Source: Comamonas testosteroni (lineage in GTDB: Bacteria; Pseudomonadota; Gammaproteobacteria; Burkholderiales; Burkholderiaceae_C). From it: DNA of 64,000 nucleotides. A program made the position numbers and the translations under genes. The first letter of the stretch is position 1. Every line of letters starts with the position of its first letter. Below are positions 26,781 through 35,441 of this stretch, in pieces. The DNA is taken from positions 1 to 64,000 of the forward strand of contig NZ_KZ984453.1 in NCBI RefSeq assembly GCF_003569915.1. The letters run 5' to 3'. Under the pieces are notes generated by a model. That model was given only the letters and a program-made list of their open reading frames with translations, was not told where the DNA came from and did no database searches.

Positions 26781-27554
26781 ATGCAAGCCGTTGTCAACAC
26801 CAGCTACAACATGGAACTTGTCGTTCTTTCGTATGCCATTTCGATGACCGGTGCATTCATGGCGCTGGTTTCAGCGCGGCGGCTTCTGCCTGAAAACTAT
26901 GACCCACAGACCTACAAGCTGGGGCTGCTCAGCTCGGGCATTGCGCTGGGTGGCATTGGCGTGTGGTCCATGCATTTCATCGCCATGCTAGCCGTGCGCA
27001 TGGACATGGGCGTGGGCTACTCGGTCTGGGAAACCGGCATCTCGCTGATTGCAGCGATTGGCATCTCCGCCATGGCCTTTCATATCGTGGCGCGTGACCC
27101 GCGCAGCATTGCCCGGCTGCTGACGGCTGGCACCATGCTGGGCATGGGCGCTGTGGTCATGCATTACCTGGGCATGTACGGCATGCGCTTTGGTGGCTAC
27201 TTCCAGTGGGACTACGCACGCATTGGCGTCTCTGTTCTGATCGCACTGGTCGCAGCCACGGCTGCGCTCTGGCTTGCATTCAACACCACACAGACCAGCG
27301 TGCGCCTGATCGCTGCAGCCATCATGGCGATCGCCGTCTGCGCCATGCACTACACCGGCATGAGCGCGGCAGAGTTCATCTGCACCGCACCAGTGGAAAA
27401 GCGTCTGGCCATTCCCGCAGGTGCCGATGTGGTCAGCGCTCTGGGTCTGCCCATGGTGGTGGTGGCGCTGGCCTTTGGCATGTCGCTGTATCTGATCCTC
27501 GACATGGTGCGCGCCTGGTTCCACCATCAGGACACCAAGCCTGCGCATAGCTGA
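26781..27554 (+). CDS. MHYT-domain integral membrane sensor
   Basis: 257 residues with about seven membrane helices. Three MHYT-type motifs are visible: WSMHFIAM (about residue 60), VMHYLGMYGM (about 126) and AMHYTGMSAAE (about 188). These are proposed to bind metal, probably copper, and to sense O2, CO or NO. Unlike many relatives it has no GGDEF, EAL or HTH output domain and ends after the last helix, so it must act through a partner or be a membrane metal protein. CAGGAG precedes the ATG at 26781. Monocistronic. Confidence 0.88.
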   Translation: MQAVVNTSYNMELVVLSYAISMTGAFMALVSARRLLPENYDPQTYKLGLLSSGIALGGIGVWSMHFIAMLAVRMDMGVGYSVWETGISLIAAIGISAMAFHIVARDPRSIARLLTAGTMLGMGAVVMHYLGMYGMRFGGYFQWDYARIGVSVLIALVAATAALWLAFNTTQTSVRLIAAAIMAIAVCAMHYTGMSAAEFICTAPVEKRLAIPAGADVVSALGLPMVVVALAFGMSLYLILDMVRAWFHHQDTKPAHS

Positions 27555-27581
27555 GCGCGCGGCGGCCTCAATCAGCTAAAG

Positions 27582-28058
27582 CTACAGCGGCAGCCGCGCA
27601 TCATCCTTGACCTCTTCCATCACCGCATAGGTGCGTGTCTCGCGCACGCCGGGTAACTGCCACAGCACCCGGCCCGCAAAATCACGGTAGGCCGCCATAT
27701 CGGCCATGCGGGTCTTGAGCAGATAGTCAAAGCCGCCGGCCACCATATGGCACTCCATGATGGCCGGGTAGGCCAGCACGGCGGCCTTGAATTCATCGAA
27801 CACATGGGGCGTGGTGCGGTCCAGCAGCACCTCCACAAACACAATCATGCCCACGCCCAGCTTCTGCGGGTTCAGCCGCGCCTCGTAGCCGAGGATATAG
27901 CCGTCACGCGTGAGCCTTGTGACCCGCGCCTGCACCGCAGTGGGCGACAGCGCGACCTGATCGGCCAGACGCAGATTGGAGATGCGGCCATCGGTTTGCA
28001 AGATTGACAGAATTTTTCGATCAATCCTGTCCAAACCCACTTCTAAAGCGTTTTCCAC
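27582..28058 (-). CDS. Lrp/AsnC-family regulator of putA
   Basis: 158 residues. The N-terminal HTH (about 5-65: LDRIDRKILSILQTDGRISN, LADQVALSPTAVQARVTRL) is followed by a RAM/AsnC ligand-binding domain (about 70-150, including HMVAGGFDYLLKTRMADMAA). A GTG start at 28058 is used because GAGGA lies eight bases upstream and it gives the standard family length; the ATG further upstream lacks a site. Divergent from putA with a 158-bp shared control region, so it is very probably the proline-responsive activator PutR/BkdR type (inference from context). Confidence 0.88.
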   Translation of the reverse strand: MENALEVGLDRIDRKILSILQTDGRISNLRLADQVALSPTAVQARVTRLTRDGYILGYEARLNPQKLGVGMIVFVEVLLDRTTPHVFDEFKAAVLAYPAIMECHMVAGGFDYLLKTRMADMAAYRDFAGRVLWQLPGVRETRTYAVMEEVKDDARLPL

Positions 28059-28216
28059 TGGTGAATTCCTCTTTTTTATTCGCCAAATATAGTGAATCAT
28101 TTTTCAGCAAACCAGCAATGATTTTCCCCATGTAGACAGCCACCAACAGCCCGGCTGTTTACATGGCGAAGTGCCCGACAAGGCACTTTCCGATCACTCC
28201 TGAACCTTGCACTGAC

Positions 28217-31200
28217 ATGCCGATCTTCACACCGCTGCCAGATCACACCCGCCCTGCTGACGCACTGCGTCAGGCCATCACCGCTGCCACCCGCATTGCC
28301 GAGCCTGAAGCCGTGGGCCGACTGCTGCCCGCAGCCACGCTGCCCGCCGCGCAGGCAGCGCAGGTGGCCGCCCATGCGCAAAAACTGGTGGAGCAATTAC
28401 GCGCCCAGCCTGCCAGCGCGGGCCGTCAGGGGCTGGTGCAAGGTTTGCTGCAGGAGTTCTCGCTGTCCTCGCAAGAAGGCGTGGCGCTGATGTGCCTGGC
28501 CGAAGCGCTGCTGCGCATTCCCGATGCCGCCACGCGCGACGCGCTGATCCGCGACAAGCTGCGCGGCGGCGACTGGCAGGCGCATCTGGGCAAAAGCCCG
28601 TCGCTGTTCGTCAACGCCGCCGCATGGGGGCTGGTGATGACCGGCAAGCTGGTCGATACGCATAGCGAATCGGGCCTGCTCTCGGCCCTCAAACGCATGA
28701 CGGCAAAAGGCGGCGAGCCGCTGGTGCGCAAAGGCGTTCATATCGCCATGCGCCTGATGGGCGAGCAGTTTGTGATGGGCGAGACCATTGAAGAAGCGCT
28801 CAAGCGCGCCCGCGAGCTGCAGGCCAAAGGCTTTCGCTATTCCTACGACATGCTGGGTGAAGCCGCACTCACGGCTGATGATGCGCAGCGCTATATGCAG
28901 TCCTATGTGGATGCGATTGACGCCATTGGCAAGGCCAGCAACGGCAGCGGCATTTATGAAGGTCCGGGCATTTCCATCAAGCTCAGCGCCCTGCACCCGC
29001 GCTATAGCCGCGCCCAGACCCAGCGTGTGATGACCGAGCTACTGCCGCGCGTGCTGCAACTGTGCGAGCTGGCGCGCAGCTATCAGATCGGCATCAATAT
29101 CGACGCCGAAGAAGCTGACCGGCTGGAGCTGTCGCTGGACCTGCTCGAACAACTGGCCCACGCGCCCAGCCTGGCGGGCTGGAATGGTCTGGGCTTTGTG
29201 ATTCAGGCCTACCAAAAGCGCTGCCGTTATGTCATTGACTATCTGGTCGATCTGGCCCGCCGCAGCGACCGCCGCCTGATGGTGCGTCTGGTCAAGGGCG
29301 CGTACTGGGACAGCGAAATCAAGCGCGCTCAGATCGATGGCTTGAGCGACTACCCCGTCTACACGCGCAAGCACCACACGGATGTGGCTTATATCGCCTG
29401 CGCACGCAAGCTGCTGGCCGCGCCGGACGCCATCTACCCACAGTTCGCCACACACAACGCGCAGACCGTGGCCACGATTGAAGCGCTGGCCAGCACAGAG
29501 GCTTACTCGACTGGACGCTATGAATTTCAATGCCTGCACGGCATGGGCGAGCCGCTATACCGCCATGTGGTCGAGGCTGAAGATCGCGCCGCGCGCCGCC
29601 CCTGCCGCATCTACGCGCCCGTGGGCACGCATGAGACGCTGCTGGCCTATCTGGTGCGCCGCCTGCTGGAAAACGGGGCCAACTCGTCCTTTGTGCACCG
29701 CATTGCAGACCCGAACTGGCCTATATCAGATTTGATAGCAGCACCCGCAGATCAAACGCTGACTGAGGGCCAGAATGGCTCAAAAATCATCGGCCTGCCC
29801 CATCCACGCATCGCTCTGCCCGGTGATCTGCTGGGCGAGCAGCGCAAAAATTCCGATGGCCTTGATCTGAGTGACGAACATGTGCTTAACGGACTTGCGC
29901 AATCGTTGAATGCCACGCAGCCTGCAGCATCAACCAGCACCACTAACGCCATCACCAACCCCGCTGACCATCAGCAGATACTGGGCCATGTGCCGGATGC
30001 CAGCGCCGCACAAATTGCACAGGCCCTCGACGCCGCAGCACAGGCCCAGAGCGGTTGGAACGCCACGCCTGTGGCCCAGCGCGCTGCAGCGCTCGATGCC
30101 GCTGCCGATGCCTATCAGGCCCGGATGCAGCCGCTGATGAGCCTGCTGATGCGCGAGGCCGGCAAGACTGCGGCCAACGCCGTCTCAGAAGTGCGCGAAG
30201 CCATAGACTTTCTGCGCTACTACGCCGCGCAAATGCGCAGGCAAGATGCAGCGGGCCTGCTGGCCGCAGGCGTGGGCCCCGTGGTCTGCATCAGCCCCTG
30301 GAACTTTCCGCTGGCCATCTTTACCGGCCAGGTCGCTGCAGCGCTGGCCGCAGGCAATGTGGTGCTGGCCAAGCCTGCCGAGCAAACCCCGCTGATCGCC
30401 ATCGAAGCCGTGCGCCTGCTGCATGCGGCGGGCATTCCCGCCGCCGTGCTGCAACTGCTGCCCGGCCAGGGCGAAACCGTGGGTACGCCGCTGGTGGCTG
30501 ATGCACGCGTGGCCGGTGTGCTGTTTACAGGCTCCACCGAAGTGGCGCGCATTCTGAACCGCCAGACCGCCCAGCGCCTGCGCCCTGATGGCGAACCTGT
30601 GGCACTGGTGGCCGAAACCGGTGGGCAAAACGCCATGATTGTGGATTCGTCTGCGCTGGTAGAGCAGGCCGTTCTGGACATTGTCTCGTCCGCTTTTGAC
30701 AGCGCGGGCCAGCGCTGCTCGGCCCTGCGCCTGCTGTGTGTGCAAGGCGACTGCGCCGAGCGCGTCATCACCATGCTGCGCGGCGCCATGCAGGAGCTGC
30801 GCTGCGGCAACCCGGCCGAGCTGGCCACCGATGTCGGCCCCGTGATCGACGCCGAAGCCAAGGCCGGAATTGAAAACCATATTGCCAAGCTCAAGGCCCA
30901 AGGCCTGCGCGTGCACCAGTCGCCCATCTCCGCCGAACTGGCAGCGCAAGGCCACTTTGTGCCACCCACGCTGATTGAGCTGAACAACCTGCAAAGCCTG
31001 CAGCGCGAAGTGTTTGGCCCCGTGCTGCACGTGCTGCGCTACCAGCGCCGCGCGCTGCCGCAGTTGCTGGACGGCATCAACGCGCTGGGCTACGGCCTGA
31101 CCATGGGCTTGCACACCCGCATCGATGAAACGCTGGAGCAGGTAAGCCAGGCCGCGCATGTGGGAAACCTCTACGTCAACCGCAATATGGTGGGCGCGGT

Positions 31201-31942
31201 GGTGGGCGTGCAGCCTTTTGGCGGTGAGGGGCTGTCCGGCACCGGCCCCAAGGCTGGAGGGCCGCTGTATCTGCCACGCCTGCAGCAAGCGGCTGCATCG
31301 CCACAGCAATTGCTAGCCAGCGTGCTGGAGCAATCGGGCAGCGCACAGGCATCAGATCTGCCCTCTTCTGCCGAACAATCTCTGCAGCAACTGGCGGACT
31401 GGGCAACCGCTCAGGACGACACCGCTTTGCTCAACATCTGCCGCAGCCTGCTGGCTCAACTGCCCGAGCTGCAAGCCGCGCGCCTGCTGCCCGGTCCCAC
31501 GGGTGAGCGCAATCTCTACACACTGGCGGGCAAGCCCGGCGCGCTGTGTCTGAGTCAAAGCAAAGCCATGCTGCTGCAGCAACTGGCGGCGCTGCTGGCC
31601 AGTGGCTCCAAGGCCTTCTGGGTCAATACGCCCGTCAGCACCCATCTGTTTGCCAGCCTGAGCGCCGAGCTGCGCGGTCATGTCACGCTGCTGCCCGCCG
31701 AGCAGACACTGGCCGATATGGCGCAGCACACTGCGATCGACACCGCCTTGCTCGAATGCGATGACGCCCAATTTCTGCAATGGGCGCAGGCCCTGGCGCA
31801 GCGCCCCGGCACCATCGTGCTGCCCGTGCGCTGCCATGCGGATCAGCCTGTGCGCATTGAGCGGCTATGGCATGAGCGGGCGCTGTCGCATAACACGGCG
31901 GCAGCTGGCGGCAACGCAGCGCTTATGACTCTCACCCCCTGA
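28217..31942 (+). CDS. putA: Bifunctional proline dehydrogenase / delta-1-pyrroline-5-carboxylate dehydrogenase
   Basis: 1241 residues. Oxidises proline to glutamate through FAD-dependent proline dehydrogenase (about 130-470: GPGISIKLSALHPRYS, INIDAEEADRLELSLDLLE, RLVKGAYWDSEIKRAQ, FQCLHGMGEPLYRHV) and NAD-dependent P5C dehydrogenase (about 560-1040: VAETGGQNAMIVDSS, catalytic Cys in DSAGQRCSALRLL). A C-terminal ALDH-fold-like domain of about 200 residues follows. The N-terminal ribbon-helix-helix DNA-binding domain of E. coli PutA is absent, so this is a type B PutA, regulated by the divergent Lrp-type protein. The start at 28217 excludes a weak upstream ATG. The stop TGA lies inside a dispersed repeat. 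Confidence 0.96.
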   Translation: MPIFTPLPDHTRPADALRQAITAATRIAEPEAVGRLLPAATLPAAQAAQVAAHAQKLVEQLRAQPASAGRQGLVQGLLQEFSLSSQEGVALMCLAEALLRIPDAATRDALIRDKLRGGDWQAHLGKSPSLFVNAAAWGLVMTGKLVDTHSESGLLSALKRMTAKGGEPLVRKGVHIAMRLMGEQFVMGETIEEALKRARELQAKGFRYSYDMLGEAALTADDAQRYMQSYVDAIDAIGKASNGSGIYEGPGISIKLSALHPRYSRAQTQRVMTELLPRVLQLCELARSYQIGINIDAEEADRLELSLDLLEQLAHAPSLAGWNGLGFVIQAYQKRCRYVIDYLVDLARRSDRRLMVRLVKGAYWDSEIKRAQIDGLSDYPVYTRKHHTDVAYIACARKLLAAPDAIYPQFATHNAQTVATIEALASTEAYSTGRYEFQCLHGMGEPLYRHVVEAEDRAARRPCRIYAPVGTHETLLAYLVRRLLENGANSSFVHRIADPNWPISDLIAAPADQTLTEGQNGSKIIGLPHPRIALPGDLLGEQRKNSDGLDLSDEHVLNGLAQSLNATQPAASTSTTNAITNPADHQQILGHVPDASAAQIAQALDAAAQAQSGWNATPVAQRAAALDAAADAYQARMQPLMSLLMREAGKTAANAVSEVREAIDFLRYYAAQMRRQDAAGLLAAGVGPVVCISPWNFPLAIFTGQVAAALAAGNVVLAKPAEQTPLIAIEAVRLLHAAGIPAAVLQLLPGQGETVGTPLVADARVAGVLFTGSTEVARILNRQTAQRLRPDGEPVALVAETGGQNAMIVDSSALVEQAVLDIVSSAFDSAGQRCSALRLLCVQGDCAERVITMLRGAMQELRCGNPAELATDVGPVIDAEAKAGIENHIAKLKAQGLRVHQSPISAELAAQGHFVPPTLIELNNLQSLQREVFGPVLHVLRYQRRALPQLLDGINALGYGLTMGLHTRIDETLEQVSQAAHVGNLYVNRNMVGAVVGVQPFGGEGLSGTGPKAGGPLYLPRLQQAAASPQQLLASVLEQSGSAQASDLPSSAEQSLQQLADWATAQDDTALLNICRSLLAQLPELQAARLLPGPTGERNLYTLAGKPGALCLSQSKAMLLQQLAALLASGSKAFWVNTPVSTHLFASLSAELRGHVTLLPAEQTLADMAQHTAIDTALLECDDAQFLQWAQALAQRPGTIVLPVRCHADQPVRIERLWHERALSHNTAAAGGNAALMTLTP

Positions 31943-32069
31943 GGCGCTGCGCGCCTTCCCCCTCTCTCGCTTTGCTTCGCAATGCGGGAGGGGGACGACA
32001 GCCTCGGTGCGGGGCGGCGGGGGCCGCCTAGGCCCTTCCTCGCTGTCCCTTCTTCTTGGGGTGCGCCAG
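31935..32069 (+). repeat. Gene-end GC-rich repeat, copy 2 (contains putA stop)
   Basis: Begins CCCCCTGAGGCGCTGCGCGC and continues with a C-run/G-run hairpin (CCCCCTCTCTCGC...GCGGGAGGGGGACGAC), GGGGCGGCGGG and a tail ending near GGGGTGCGCC. The TGA in the first block is the putA stop codon. Confidence 0.8.
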
Positions 32070-32095
32070 TTTTTTGGGTTTGCTACGTAAAAAAG

Positions 32096-32130
32096 AGCAC
32101 CCAGTCCAAGTAATACCTGGACTGGGTGCT
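32096..32130. terminator. Hairpin between putA and mop
   Basis: Arms AGCACCCAGTCCA and TGGACTGGGTGCT form an almost perfect 13-bp stem around 9 bases, preceded by an A-run. On the minus strand this gives a U-tract, so it fits the terminator of the mop gene (stop at 32151). Confidence 0.75.
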
Positions 32131-32150
32131 TGATTGGTTTGAAACTGCGA

Positions 32151-32366
32151 TTAAAGCTTGGCGATGGAGACTTCTGTGGACTTGACCAGCGCCACTACTT
32201 CCGAGCCCACCACCAAGCCCAGATCATTGACCGAGCGCGTGGTGATGACCGAGGTCACGATGCCCCAGGGCGTTTCCACATCCACTTCCGAGACCACATC
32301 GCCACGGATGATTTCCTTGACCTTGCCCTTGAATTGGTTGCGCACGTTGATGGCTTGAATCGACAT
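32151..32366 (-). CDS. mop: Molybdenum-pterin-binding protein (Mop/TOBE domain)
   Basis: 71 residues, a single TOBE/Mop domain (MSIQAINVRNQFKGKVKEII, ...VSEVDVETPWGIVTSVIT, ...SEVVALVKSTEVSIAKL). Mop proteins bind molybdate or related oxyanions as hexamers. AGGAGAA lies just before the ATG. Its upstream region shares a 46-bp element with the upstream region of the sulfate-binding protein gene at 45156 (35 of 46 bases identical), so it is probably co-regulated by the sulfur regulator (inference). That would place this oxyanion-binding protein in the sulfate-starvation response. Confidence 0.92.
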   Translation of the reverse strand: MSIQAINVRNQFKGKVKEIIRGDVVSEVDVETPWGIVTSVITTRSVNDLGLVVGSEVVALVKSTEVSIAKL

Positions 32367-32447
32367 AAAAGTTCTCCTGAAAAGTCTGGTTCATGATTCG
32401 CGCTGCGGGCTGCAGCGCTATGAAATCCATTCTCAAACTTCAGCGTC

Positions 32448-32493
32448 AAAACTCAAACCAATAAGAAATTAAATTTTTATACCCAAAACATCT
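32448..32493 (-). promoter_or_regulatory. Shared 46-bp promoter element (mop copy)
   Basis: An ungapped 46-bp stretch begins AAAACTCAAAC, has TAAGA at its centre-left and ends AAACATCT. It matches 45230-45275 at 35 of 46 positions, in the same orientation and at a similar distance (about 80 bp) upstream of its gene. A CysB-type activator site is the likely explanation. Confidence 0.6.
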
Positions 32494-32598
32494 TTAGAGG
32501 AAGGCGTAGTTTGACAGGCCAGCTTTGCGCCTGCCTTGCTGCACCAAGGTCGCTGCGAGTCGAGCCACGTTATTCGCTGATCGCCCCAAAGCAGCCGT

Positions 32599-33192
32599 TC
32601 ATTGGGTCTGCTGGTTGAGGATGGTCAGCATCGGCCACCTTTCAGCAAAACGCTTGTGTTTGACGCGCTGCATAAAGGCCTCTACAGGGACTCTTGCAGG
32701 GTTGTGGCGCACACGCAATTCAAAGAGGTCCTCCAGACCATGTGGCGCAATCACGTGTATTTCGTCGTCTGCATCTAAGTACACTCCTACGCAGGTTGCG
32801 TACTCTGGCCACGTAGCTAGGCCCGATTCCAAAGAGTCCAAAGCATGAACCTCTAGCCCAAAGGCAGACGCATACCACTCGTGCACTCTTGCTTGATTGA
32901 CAACCTCCCAATTAATGCCTGGCATCAAGAATTGGAGCAACTGCTCAAGTTGGGCATCTTTGGCCAACGGCTCATGGACGTCGAAGTAAGCAACATCCAT
33001 GTCATCAACCACCGACAGACGTTCAAATTGATGTAGTTCGTCCCAAATAAGTGACCTGATGACTCCAGCTCCAATGCACCATGAATTAAGCCCAAGGGAG
33101 CGAACGGTCCTGAGCGCCTTCATTAAAGGCGCGGAGTTTCGAACTGAGTTGCACAGTTGAAGTTGATACTGTGCCTGTTCTGCAGAAACCAT
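32599..33192 (-). CDS. Nucleotidyltransferase family protein (NTP_transf_6-like)
   Basis: About 197 residues. The core LGLNSWCIGAGVIRSLIWDE is the G-A-G-x-x-R motif of this nucleotidyltransferase-fold family. It is followed by VVDDMDVAYFDVHEPLAKDA with an acidic D-D-x-D-V-x-Y-F-D metal site, and WEVVNQARVHEWYASAFG. Target and reaction are unknown. Starts at 33309 (TTG), 33225 (ATG) and 33192 (ATG) are possible; 33192 gives the best family-like N-terminus but has a weak ribosome-binding site. Codon use is somewhat less GC-rich than its neighbours, hinting at later acquisition. It is an isolated gene between mop and the encapsulin locus. Confidence 0.75.
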   Translation of the reverse strand: MVSAEQAQYQLQLCNSVRNSAPLMKALRTVRSLGLNSWCIGAGVIRSLIWDELHQFERLSVVDDMDVAYFDVHEPLAKDAQLEQLLQFLMPGINWEVVNQARVHEWYASAFGLEVHALDSLESGLATWPEYATCVGVYLDADDEIHVIAPHGLEDLFELRVRHNPARVPVEAFMQRVKHKRFAERWPMLTILNQQTQ

Positions 33193-33335
33193 GGTGTTTG
33201 CTTCGGTGGCCTTAGATGACGGCATTAAATTTAAACCATAGGCGGCTGTCCGTTTCTGGTCGATCAGAGCCATTCCACAAATAGCAAAAGCCCACAAGCC
33301 ATTTGACAAAGCAGCTTAATTCTCCATAACAAAAA

Positions 33336-33370
33336 AGCGTCCAGCCTAGAAATTATCTAGGCTGGACGCT
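33336..33370. terminator. Bidirectional terminator made from a short-repeat-like palindrome
   Basis: A perfect 14-bp stem AGCGTCCAGCCTAG/CTAGGCTGGACGCT with a 7-base loop, flanked by an A-run and a T-run. CCAGCCTA and GGAC segments match the short dispersed repeat family. It terminates the encapsulin-cargo operon and may insulate the neighbouring gene. Confidence 0.8.
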
Positions 33371-33389
33371 ATCCTTTTTGAAAATCACT

Positions 33390-35336
33390 TCAGTGCACTG
33401 CTCTGCGCTGCGATGCCAGTTTGCGCACTTCGCTGACCAGCAAATCAACCTCATCAAAGGTGTTGTAGAAAGCCAGCGACGGACGCACGGCGGTCTCCAC
33501 ACCAAAGCGGCGCAAGATGGGTTGTGCGCAGTGGTGGCCGGTGCGCACGGCGATGCCTTCGGCGTTCAGTGCCTTGCCCACTTCGTCCGTCGTATAGCCT
33601 TCCAGGGTGAAAGACAGCACGCTCGCCTTGCCCGGCACGGTGCCAATCAGGCGCAGGCCGGGAATGGTAGCCAGTTGCTGCATGCCGTAGTCGACCAGCG
33701 CGTGCTCGTAGCGGCTGATATTTTCGATGCCGATGCGCTCCACATATTCCAGCGCAGCGCCCAGGCCCACAGCGTCGGCGATATTGCCGGTGCCCGCTTC
33801 AAAGGTGTTGGGCAGGGGCTGGAAGACGGTCTTTTCAAACGTCACATCCGCGATCATATTGCCGCCGCCTTGCCAGGGCGGCATGGCTTCCAGCACCTCG
33901 CGGCGGCCCCAGAGCGCGCCGATGCCGGTGGGGGCAAAGATCTTGTGGCCCGAGAAGACAAAAAAGTCCGCGCCCAAGTCCTGCACATTGACCGGTGTAT
34001 GCGCAATCGACTGCGCGCCGTCGATCAGCGTGGTGATGCCGCGCGCCTTGGCACGCGCCACCACTTCCTTGACCGGCACCACCGTGCCCAGCACGTTCGA
34101 GACATGACCGATGGCGACGATTTTTGTGCGGTCGTTGAGCAGTTTTTCGTATTCGTCGAGGCGAATCTGGCCTGCGTCATCGACCGGAATCACACGAAGC
34201 CTGGCGCCCTTGGCCTGCGCCAGTTGCTGCCAGGGCACGATGTTGGCATGGTGCTCCAGATGGCTGACGATGATTTCATCACCCTCGCCCACGTTCTGGC
34301 CGCCCCAGCTTTTGGCCACCAGATTGATGGCTTCGGTGGTGCCGCGCACAAAAATGACTTCGTTCACATCGGGCGCATTGATAAAGCGACGCACCACTTC
34401 ACGCGCATGCTCGTAGGCATCCGTGGCGCGGGCGGCCAGCGTGTGGGCCGCGCGGTGGATGTTCGAGTTTTCATGCTCGTAGAAATGCGCGATGCGCTCA
34501 ATCACCTGGCGCGGCTTGTGCGTGGTAGCGGCGTTGTCCAGCCAGACCAGTTGCTTGCCGTTGATGCGCTCTTGCAGGATGGGGAAGTCGCGGCGCACGG
34601 CGTTGACATCAAAGCCGGGGTGACGATCCGCCTGGGCCTGCAACGGTTGCTGGCTTTTTGCGACGCTCTCGCCCTGCACTGCATGCGGATCAGGCTTGGC
34701 AGGCGTGACAAAGCCGCTGGGCAGGCGCACCGCATCCACAAAGTAGAACTGCGGCGCGCTGCTGGCACCCGTCGCAGAAGTGGGTACAGCGGGCGTTGCT
34801 GGCTGGCCCAGGCTGGGCACATCCAGAAAGCTGGGGCGAGCAGCGCCAGCGGACAAAGCCTCCACGACCAGAGCATCCAGACCATCAGGCGCTGCCGATG
34901 CAGCGTTGACAGGTGTGGGGGCGGTTGCAGGCACGCCCGGCCCATCGCTCAGCGTAGCAAAGCGTGGCTCATAGCCTGGCAGTGCGGCAAACGCCTTGTC
35001 GGGCACGCCATTGCCCGCTTGCGCCTGTGGCAACGATGCGGGGGCACGGTTGATCAGCGACAGCGTGGTGCCGGGGCTGGAAGGCAGCAGATTGCTGCCA
35101 GGCACCTGACCCAGCGGCACGGGTGTACCCGGCACATTGGGCGACAGACCCGAAGGCGCGGCCAGCGGCGAGCCGCCCGGTGCCAGATTGGCGGGCGGCT
35201 GCGCACCATGCACGGGCTGGGCGGGCACATCGCCGGGCAGGCTGCGAAACAGGCTGTTGGCCAGTTGCGCCAGCGCGGCGGGGTCTATGGGCGCAGCACC
35301 GCCGGGGTTTGGGGTGATTGCGGGGGTGGAACTCAA
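33390..35336 (-). CDS. Encapsulin cargo: SufS-type cysteine desulfurase (family 2A)
   Basis: 648 residues. The N-terminal about 230 residues are Pro/Ala/Gly/Ser-rich and probably disordered, with short islands (IDPAALAQLANSLFRSLPGD at about 17-36, FAALPGYEPRFATL, FLDVPSLG, FYFVDAVRLP). This is the cargo-loading extension typical of family 2A encapsulin cargo. The catalytic part (about 236-648) is a group II cysteine desulfurase: LDNAATTHKPRQV, HLEHHANIVPW, IDGAQSIAHTPV, PLP Lys465 in FSGHKIFAPTGIG, and active Cys603 in RTGHHCAQPI. It removes sulfur from cysteine, giving alanine and persulfide sulfur, inside the shell encoded just upstream. It is the last gene of the operon. Confidence 0.95.
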   Translation of the reverse strand: MSSTPAITPNPGGAAPIDPAALAQLANSLFRSLPGDVPAQPVHGAQPPANLAPGGSPLAAPSGLSPNVPGTPVPLGQVPGSNLLPSSPGTTLSLINRAPASLPQAQAGNGVPDKAFAALPGYEPRFATLSDGPGVPATAPTPVNAASAAPDGLDALVVEALSAGAARPSFLDVPSLGQPATPAVPTSATGASSAPQFYFVDAVRLPSGFVTPAKPDPHAVQGESVAKSQQPLQAQADRHPGFDVNAVRRDFPILQERINGKQLVWLDNAATTHKPRQVIERIAHFYEHENSNIHRAAHTLAARATDAYEHAREVVRRFINAPDVNEVIFVRGTTEAINLVAKSWGGQNVGEGDEIIVSHLEHHANIVPWQQLAQAKGARLRVIPVDDAGQIRLDEYEKLLNDRTKIVAIGHVSNVLGTVVPVKEVVARAKARGITTLIDGAQSIAHTPVNVQDLGADFFVFSGHKIFAPTGIGALWGRREVLEAMPPWQGGGNMIADVTFEKTVFQPLPNTFEAGTGNIADAVGLGAALEYVERIGIENISRYEHALVDYGMQQLATIPGLRLIGTVPGKASVLSFTLEGYTTDEVGKALNAEGIAVRTGHHCAQPILRRFGVETAVRPSLAFYNTFDEVDLLVSEVRKLASQRRAVH

Positions 35337-35396
35337 GACATGACCTCCTGAATTTCTTCCTGATCTGGGTTCTGATGAGCTGGCAATCTATGAAAT

Positions 35397-35441
35397 TCAT
35401 AGCTGCCAGCCTATGTAATATCTGGACTAGAGCCGCTTTTT
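35397..35441 (+). repeat. Short dispersed repeat between cargo and shell genes
   Basis: TCATAGCTGCCAGCCTATG, a 5-base variable stretch, then CTGGACTAGAGCCGCTTTTT. It is almost identical in layout to 38955-39002 and 45990-46033. It may modulate the shell-to-cargo expression ratio (speculation). Confidence 0.65.
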
